Shown: one piece after another, positions 6,055 through 6,974 of the stretch
How the letters are laid out: each line of letters opens with the position of its first letter
Position numbering within the stretch: position 1 is the stretch's first letter
NCBI GenBank assembly: GCA_947455805.1
Contig: CANGSN010000161.1
Location: 1-6,974 of the forward strand
DNA length: 6,974 nucleotides
Source of the DNA: Planctomycetota bacterium
GTDB lineage: Bacteria > Planctomycetota > UBA1135 > UBA2386
Direction of reading: 5' to 3'
Position numbers and translations under genes: made by a program
Notes under the pieces: model-generated
Database searches by the model: none
Seen by the model: the letters and a program-made list of their open reading frames with translations, nothing else
What the model was told of the DNA's origin: nothing

Positions 6055-6974
6055 ATGCGCCTACGCCTCGTTGTTCCCATCCTGGCCTTGTCGGCCCTCG
6101 CCACCGGCTGTCGCACCCAGGAAGAGCGAGCCAAGCTGCAGAACTCGGTGACGCGCCTCGAGGAACGACTCTCGAAGATGGACGAGTACCTGAAGTCGCT
6201 GCAGCGCGGCCAGAGCGAGCAGATGCAGCAGCAGGTGCAGGCGGCGGAAGCGCAGGCGCAGCAGGCGCAGCGGCTGAAGCAGCGCGCCGAAGAACTCGAG
6301 CGCCGCATCGTCGCCCAGCAGGCCGAGCAGAAGGAACTCGAGCAGCGCATGGCCGAAGCCAGGACGAAGCTCGAACAGAAGCTCGACGAGACCACGGCCA
6401 AGGCCAAGCGGGCCGCCGACGAAGCGACGGCGATGGAGAAGAACCTGCGCGCGGCCCAGCAGGAACGCGAGCAGGCCCGCCGCGAGTTCGAGCAACGCCT
6501 CGCCGCCGAACAGCGCCGCGCCGAAGAGGCGATCGCCCAGGAGCGCAAGGCGATGGAGCGCCAGCTGCAGGCGCAGGTGCAAGCGAAGGACAAGGAGAAG
6601 GCCGCAGCCGAAGCCGCCAGCAAGGCGGGCGAAGAGGCGCAGAAGAAGATGCGCCTGCAGCTCGAGAACCAGGAGCGCAAGGCCAACGACCAGCTGCGGG
6701 CCGCGGAGGCACAGCGCGAAACCGTTGCCAAGGAACGCGAAGCCCTCGCCAAGGAAGTCGCCGCCTTGCGGCGCGAACTCGACGCCGCGCGCCGCGAGGG
6801 CCAGCGCGAAGCCGACGGCCGGCAGCAGGCGATCCAGCAGCTCGGCGAGGAGCGCCGCGCGCTCGCCCGCCTGCGCGAAGCCGTGCAGCAGGACCTCGAA
6901 CGCGCGCGGCAGGACGACGGCCAGGCGCGCAACCGCGAACGCCGCGAGCTGAACGCCGCGGCCGACCAGCTGCG
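6055..6974 (+). CDS. Coiled-coil lipoprotein, 3' end beyond window
   Basis: I translated 306 open codons with no stop before the window edge. The N-terminus MRLRLVVPILALSALATGC is a lipoprotein signal with lipobox ATGC and the lipidated Cys at position 19. The next residue is Arg, not Asp, so by the E. coli rule it would not be held at the inner membrane; that this rule applies here is inference. From about residue 22 onward the chain is almost wholly Glu, Gln, Arg, Lys and Ala with regularly spaced Leu, as in a continuous alpha-helical coiled coil. There is no proline after residue 8, no Trp and only one Cys. No enzymatic domain is seen, though one could lie in the missing C-terminus. The gene is divergent from the minus-strand run, with GGAG 8 bases before the start. 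Likely an envelope spacer, tether or scaffold. Such low-complexity sequence gives many false database matches (myosin, TolA-like), so no gene name is given. Confidence 0.85.
   Translation, partial: MRLRLVVPILALSALATGCRTQEERAKLQNSVTRLEERLSKMDEYLKSLQRGQSEQMQQQVQAAEAQAQQAQRLKQRAEELERRIVAQQAEQKELEQRMAEARTKLEQKLDETTAKAKRAADEATAMEKNLRAAQQEREQARREFEQRLAAEQRRAEEAIAQERKAMERQLQAQVQAKDKEKAAAEAASKAGEEAQKKMRLQLENQERKANDQLRAAEAQRETVAKEREALAKEVAALRRELDAARREGQREADGRQQAIQQLGEERRALARLREAVQQDLERARQDDGQARNRERRELNAAADQL

Noticed and set aside
6027..6932. A 301-codon minus-strand open frame rich in Ser, Arg, Ala and Cys opposite the lipoprotein gene
   Set aside because: It mirrors the Glu/Gln/Arg/Ala codons of the coiled coil and shows no domain. 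The plus strand has a ribosome-binding site, signal peptide and lipobox.

Overview
This is a GC-rich bacterial window (well above 60% GC by eye) with five protein-coding genes and almost no spare DNA. A large exported protein combines an SBBP-repeat propeller with dockerin-type calcium loops, and a long coiled-coil lipoprotein lies nearby. Together with the high GC this best fits a member of the Planctomycetota or a similar environmental phylum. That placement is inference, since there is no rRNA or marker gene here. I see no RNA genes, CRISPR array, insertion sequence, riboswitch or phage gene.

Layout: four genes lie head to tail on the minus strand. In transcription order they are a TIM-barrel (xylose-isomerase-like) protein (5983 to 5090), a DHH/DHHA1 phosphoesterase of the NrnA type (4980 to 3907), a 1038-residue secreted SBBP/dockerin protein (3822 to 706), and the hydroxymethylpyrimidine kinase ThiD (709 down to the left edge, where its C-terminus is cut off). 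The gaps are 109 bp, 84 bp and a 4-bp overlap (GTGA). On the plus strand, divergent from the TIM-barrel gene across a 71-bp gap, a coiled-coil lipoprotein begins at 6055 and runs off the right edge. ThiD, the lipoprotein and the true start of the phosphoesterase are the calls most easily missed: the first two lack a stop inside the window, ThiD starts with GTG, and an over-long reading exists for the third.

How the genes fit together: ThiD belongs to thiamine biosynthesis and the DHH protein probably to turnover of very short RNAs or pAp. The SBBP protein and the lipoprotein belong to the cell envelope or exterior. No single pathway joins them, so the minus-strand series is better read as a compact run of genes than as one defined system. 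The most notable points are the seven SBBP repeats (a full propeller), the stop/start overlap joining an exported protein to a cytosolic vitamin kinase, the apparent loss of metal ligands in the TIM-barrel protein, a young 18-bp tandem duplication, and a lipoprotein predicted to form one proline-free helical rod of at least 285 residues. I did not find convincing evidence of a wholly new multi-gene system.
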